Positions 61,057 through 64,000 of a stretch of 64,000 nucleotides of DNA are shown piece after piece. The DNA lies in assembly GCF_013003915.1 (NCBI RefSeq), contig NZ_JABAIV010000001.1:434001-498000 (forward strand), given 5' to 3'. Each line of letters starts with the position of its first letter. Position 1 is the first letter of the stretch. The stretch is from Telluria aromaticivorans. GTDB taxonomy: Bacteria > Pseudomonadota > Gammaproteobacteria > Burkholderiales > Burkholderiaceae_D. The translations under genes were made by a program, and so were the position numbers. The notes below the pieces were generated by a model. It had not been told where the DNA came from and made no database searches. It saw nothing but the letters and a program-made list of their open reading frames with translations.

Positions 61057-61216
61057 CGTCGGGTGGGCGGCTTGTGATTCAGGCCACTGGCCTGAATCAC
61101 TCCCGCCCGCGCGTTCAAATCACGGTGCTGCAGACCGTGAGGCTGTTCATCCCACTACTATCACCGCGTGGGGTAGACTGGGCCAATGGCCCAGGTTACG
61201 AGCCGCCCACCCTACG
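61057..61216. repeat. Composite inverted repeat, copy 4, in the amidohydrolase leader
   Basis: Ends are CGTCGGGTGGGC and GCCCACCCTACG. The left hairpin TGATTCAGGCCA/TGGCCTGAATCA is a perfect 12 bp. The right hairpin is CTGGGCCA/TGGCCCAG. The left half has GCCCGCGCGTTCAA and the right half CTATCACCGCGTGGG, a mixed element. It ends 6 bp before the amidohydrolase ATG, replacing a normal ribosome site. Confidence 0.88.
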
Positions 61217-61222
61217 AAAACC

Positions 61223-62509
61223 ATGCGATCACTGTCACGAACACTTGCGGTAACGGCTTTTATCCTGGCCGCTGCGACCGCGCACGCCGCCACTCCCCGC
61301 CCCATCCTCCTCACCGCCGACCGCGTCTGGACCGGCGACGGCCCACCGAAAACCGGCTGGGCGGTGCTGGTCTCGAAAGGCCGCATCGACGCCGTCGGCC
61401 CTTCTGACAAAATCGTGGTCCCGCCCGACGCCGAGCGCATCGACCTCCCCGGCAAGACCCTGGCACCCGGCCTGATCGACCTGCACTCGCACATCCTGCT
61501 CCACCCCTATAACGAAACCACCTGGGACGACCAGGTGATCAAGGAACCCGCCGCCTACCGCATCATGCTGGCGGCGAAACACGCAGCAAGCACCCTGCAG
61601 GCCGGCTTCACCACCCTGCGCGACCTCGGCACCGAAGGCGCGGACTACGCCGACGTCGGCATCAAGCGCGCCATCGACGAAGGCGTGGCGCCCGGCCCGC
61701 GCCTGCTTGTCGCCACCAAAGCCATCGTCGCCAGCTACAGCTATGGCCCGGCCGAACGCAGCTACCGTCCCGACATGGAACTGCCCTACGGCGCCCAACC
61801 CGCGACCGGCATCGACGAGGTGACAAAAGCCGTGCGCGAGCAGTCCGCACGCGGCGCCGACTGGATCAAGATCTACGCCGACTACCGCACCGGCATCGAC
61901 GGCACCGCGCGCCCGACCTTCACCATGGAAGAAATGAAGGCCATGGTCGCCGCCACCCACGTCACCGGCCGCAAGGTCGCCGTGCACGCGAGCAGCGACG
62001 ACGCGATCCGCATGGCGGTGCTGGCCGGCGCCGACACCATCGAGCACGGCTATGGCGCGTCGGAAGCCACCTTCCGGCTGATGAAGGAACGCGGCGCCGC
62101 CTACATCCCGACGCTCACCGCGCCGGAAGCCACGGGCGAATACTTCCAGAAGCATGTCCGCGGCGGCACGCCGACCCCGGCGATGCAGCAGGCGCAGCGA
62201 GCCTTCCAGCTGGCGCGCAAGGTCGGCGTCGTCATCGGCAACGGCAGCGACGTTGGGGTATTCGCGCACGGGACCAATGCGCGCGAACTGGCATGGATGG
62301 TCAAGCTGGGGATGTCGCCGCTGGAAGCGATGCGCGCGGCGACCACGGTGGCCGCCGCGATCCTTGGCAAATCGACCGAGCTGGGGCAGCTCAAGGCGGG
62401 CTTTCTGGCCGACGTGGTGGCGGTCGACGGCGACCCGACGCTGGATATCGCGGCGGCCGGCAAGGTGGGCTTCGTCATGAAAGGCGGCGAGGTTTTCCGC
62501 CGTCCCTGA
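61223..62509 (+). CDS. Exported amidohydrolase family protein
   Basis: The 428-residue metal-dependent hydrolase has a signal peptide (LAVTAFILAAATAHA). The metal-ligand motif DLHSHILLHP is at about 88-97, then VAVHASSD, IEHGYG and NGSDVGVFAHG. The C-terminal part (LGQLKAGFLADVVAVDGDP) is typical of the imidazolonepropionase/prolidase-like group. The ATG at 61223 follows the repeat end directly, and no ribosome site is visible, so translation may be weak. Substrate unknown, possibly a dipeptide or cyclic amide. Confidence 0.88.
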   Translation: MRSLSRTLAVTAFILAAATAHAATPRPILLTADRVWTGDGPPKTGWAVLVSKGRIDAVGPSDKIVVPPDAERIDLPGKTLAPGLIDLHSHILLHPYNETTWDDQVIKEPAAYRIMLAAKHAASTLQAGFTTLRDLGTEGADYADVGIKRAIDEGVAPGPRLLVATKAIVASYSYGPAERSYRPDMELPYGAQPATGIDEVTKAVREQSARGADWIKIYADYRTGIDGTARPTFTMEEMKAMVAATHVTGRKVAVHASSDDAIRMAVLAGADTIEHGYGASEATFRLMKERGAAYIPTLTAPEATGEYFQKHVRGGTPTPAMQQAQRAFQLARKVGVVIGNGSDVGVFAHGTNARELAWMVKLGMSPLEAMRAATTVAAAILGKSTELGQLKAGFLADVVAVDGDPTLDIAAAGKVGFVMKGGEVFRRP

Positions 62510-62522
62510 GCCGCAGCGGTTT

Positions 62523-62551
62523 TTTACCGTGGCGTAAATATCTGATATAAG
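62523..62551 (+). promoter_or_regulatory. Candidate sigma70 promoter of dctA
   Basis: TTTACC, a 17-bp spacer and TATAAG, about 80 bp before the dctA start. Confidence 0.55.
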
Positions 62552-62631
62552 CCCTGCGGATATCCACAATAGAAGGCGCAGGCCGAATCCGTGAAGATGG
62601 CAGCTCTCGAACTTCTCTCAGAAGAGTTGCC

Positions 62632-63936
62632 ATGAAAAAGCCTTTCTACAAAATCCTGTATGTCCAGGTGCTGTTCGCGATCGCCATGGGCGTATTGCTC
62701 GGGGTGTTCTACCCTGAACTCGGCACCAAGATGAAGCCTCTGGGAGACGGTTTCATCAAACTGATCAAGATGATCATCGCCCCGGTGATCTTCTGTACCG
62801 TCGTCGCCGGTATCGCCGGCATGCAGGACATGAAGAAGATTGGCCGCGTCGGCGGCAAGGCCCTGCTCTACTTCGAGGTGGTCTCGACCATCGCCCTGGC
62901 CATCGGCCTGGTGGTCGCCAACGTCGTCAAGCCGGGCGCCGGCTTCAATGTCGATGCCGCCCACCTCGACGCCTCGTCGATCGCCCAGTACACCGACAAG
63001 GCCAAGTCCCAGTCCACGACCGACTTCGTGATGAACATCATCCCGAACACCTTCGTGGATGCCTTCGCCAAGGGCGACATCCTGCAGGTGCTGCTGATCG
63101 CACTGCTGTTCGGCTTCTCGCTGTCGATGATGGGTGAGCGCGGCCGCCCGGTGACCAAGATGATCGAGGACTTCTCGCACGCCATCTTCGGCGTGGTGAA
63201 CATCGTCATGAAGGCCGCCCCGATCGGCGCCTTCGGCGCCATGGCCTTCACCATCGGCAAATACGGCCTCGATTCGCTGCTGCCGCTGGCCAAGCTGATG
63301 GGTTCCTTCTACCTGACCTGCTTCCTGTTCGTGGTCGTGGTCCTCGGCGCCATCGCCAAGTTCACCGGCTTCTCGATCTTCCGATTCATCGCCTACATCA
63401 AGGAAGAACTGCTGATCGTGCTCGGCACCAGCTCGTCGGAAAGCGCCCTGCCCGCCCTGATGCGCAAACTCGAACGCCTCGGCTGCTCCAAGCCGGTGGT
63501 CGGCCTGGTGGTCCCGACCGGCTACTCGTTCAACCTGGACGGCACCAATATCTACATGACGATGGCGGCCCTGTTCGTGGCCCAGGCCACCAATACGGAC
63601 CTGACCCTGATGCAGCAGCTGACCATCCTCACGGTGGCGATGCTGACCTCGAAGGGTGCATCGGGCATCACCGGCGCCGGCTTCATCACCCTGGCGGCAA
63701 CGCTGGCGGTGGTCCCGACGATCCCGGTGGCCGGCATGGCGCTCATCCTCGGCATCGACCGCTTCATGAGCGAATGCCGGGCGCTGACCAATTTCGTGGG
63801 CAACGGAGTGGCGACAGTGGTGGTGTCGAAATGGGAGAAGGAACTCGACGTCGAACGCATGGACGCCGTCCTGCATGGCCGCGTGCCGCTCGGCGACGAC
63901 GACAAGAACCTGGAACCGGTGCGCGCCGCTGCATGA
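62632..63936 (+). CDS. dctA: C4-dicarboxylate transporter DctA
   Basis: The 434-residue inner-membrane symporter for succinate, fumarate and malate belongs to the glutamate-transporter family. Key segments: [13 protein letters not shown] (hairpin 1), [16 protein letters not shown] (substrate/cation site), and [19 protein letters not shown] with the C-terminal [24 protein letters not shown]. Own promoter and terminator suggest a single-gene unit; no DctBD kinase pair lies beside it. Confidence 0.96.
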   Translation: MKKPFYKILYVQVLFAIAMGVLLGVFYPELGTKMKPLGDGFIKLIKMIIAPVIFCTVVAGIAGMQDMKKIGRVGGKALLYFEVVSTIALAIGLVVANVVKPGAGFNVDAAHLDASSIAQYTDKAKSQSTTDFVMNIIPNTFVDAFAKGDILQVLLIALLFGFSLSMMGERGRPVTKMIEDFSHAIFGVVNIVMKAAPIGAFGAMAFTIGKYGLDSLLPLAKLMGSFYLTCFLFVVVVLGAIAKFTGFSIFRFIAYIKEELLIVLGTSSSESALPALMRKLERLGCSKPVVGLVVPTGYSFNLDGTNIYMTMAALFVAQATNTDLTLMQQLTILTVAMLTSKGASGITGAGFITLAATLAVVPTIPVAGMALILGIDRFMSECRALTNFVGNGVATVVVSKWEKELDVERMDAVLHGRVPLGDDDKNLEPVRAAA

Positions 63937-63957
63937 ACGCAGTCGCCCGCAGCAATG

Positions 63958-63989
63958 AAAAACGCCTGGTGTCCCCCGGCGTTTTTTTT
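63958..63989 (+). terminator. Intrinsic terminator of dctA
   Basis: AAAACGCC pairs with GGCGTTTT across an 11-base loop, with eight T. It lies ~20 bp after the dctA stop. Confidence 0.88.
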
Positions 63990-64000
63990 CGTCCTGCGTC

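Overview
The window is a gene-dense, GC-rich chromosomal segment of a betaproteobacterium, most likely Massilia or a close relative in Oxalobacteraceae. I infer this from the overall gene content: the order thrS-infC-rpmI-rplT-pheS-pheT-ihfA-merR, a DUF1631 protein, a two-domain KaiC-like ATPase next to a sensor kinase, and paired intergenic repeats with GTAGGGTGGGC ends. I see no prophage, insertion sequence, CRISPR array or rRNA operon. Almost everything is core or lineage-core; the novelty lies in the repeats, unusual start codons and variant protein domains.

Layout. 1-2133 (minus): a small unrecognised protein, a KaiC-like ATPase and the start of a sensor kinase form one tight operon. 2374-4131 (plus): an exported DUF885 metallopeptidase-like protein. 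4275-13292 (minus): smc-zipA-ligA-galU-def-(small beta-barrel), a chain of overlapping or nearly abutting genes for chromosome segregation, division, replication, UDP-glucose supply and protein maturation. 13400-16887: DUF1631 protein, a small Gly/Ser-rich protein and a ClpP-like protein. 17234-22138 (plus): a sigma70 promoter, a tandem glycine riboswitch and gcvT-gcvH-gcvP, the glycine cleavage system. 22171-27578: a divergent chemoreceptor, a beta-barrel outer-membrane protein, a DUF3108 protein and prfC.

27713-37748 (minus): an OmpR-type two-component system followed by pilE-fimT-pilV-pilW-pilX-pilY1, the type IV pilus minor-pilin/tip-adhesin cluster. A 7-4-7 direct repeat in front of pilE is a candidate response-regulator box. 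38006-41165: a Crp/Fnr-type regulator converging on a CHASE3 sensor kinase, which has a NarL-type regulator upstream. 41398-49845 (minus): merR, ihfA, pheT, pheS, rplT, rpmI, infC, thrS and tRNA-Val(GAC), the classic translation operon. Here infC starts at ATA, and about 570 bp of repeat-rich DNA separates infC from rpmI.

49978-63936: a cation diffusion facilitator, a thioredoxin-reductase-like flavoprotein, a secreted Ala-Pro-linker lipoprotein, a permease/MCE/lipoprotein lipid-transport set without an ATPase, relA, a RidA-like protein, an alpha/beta hydrolase, a 3-hydroxybutyrate dehydrogenase, an exported amidohydrolase and dctA.

Four composite inverted repeats (4134-4266, 17032-17167, 19072-19174, 61057-61216) share end sequences. 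Their internal hairpins differ in sequence but keep base pairing. A second repeat family (GGCGAAGGCCGG core) lies at 46735-46940 and 56475-56575. I read these repeats, the non-canonical starts in the thrS operon and the pilus regulatory box as the most worthwhile leads. No clear undescribed multi-gene system was found; the small-protein/KaiC/kinase operon is the nearest candidate.
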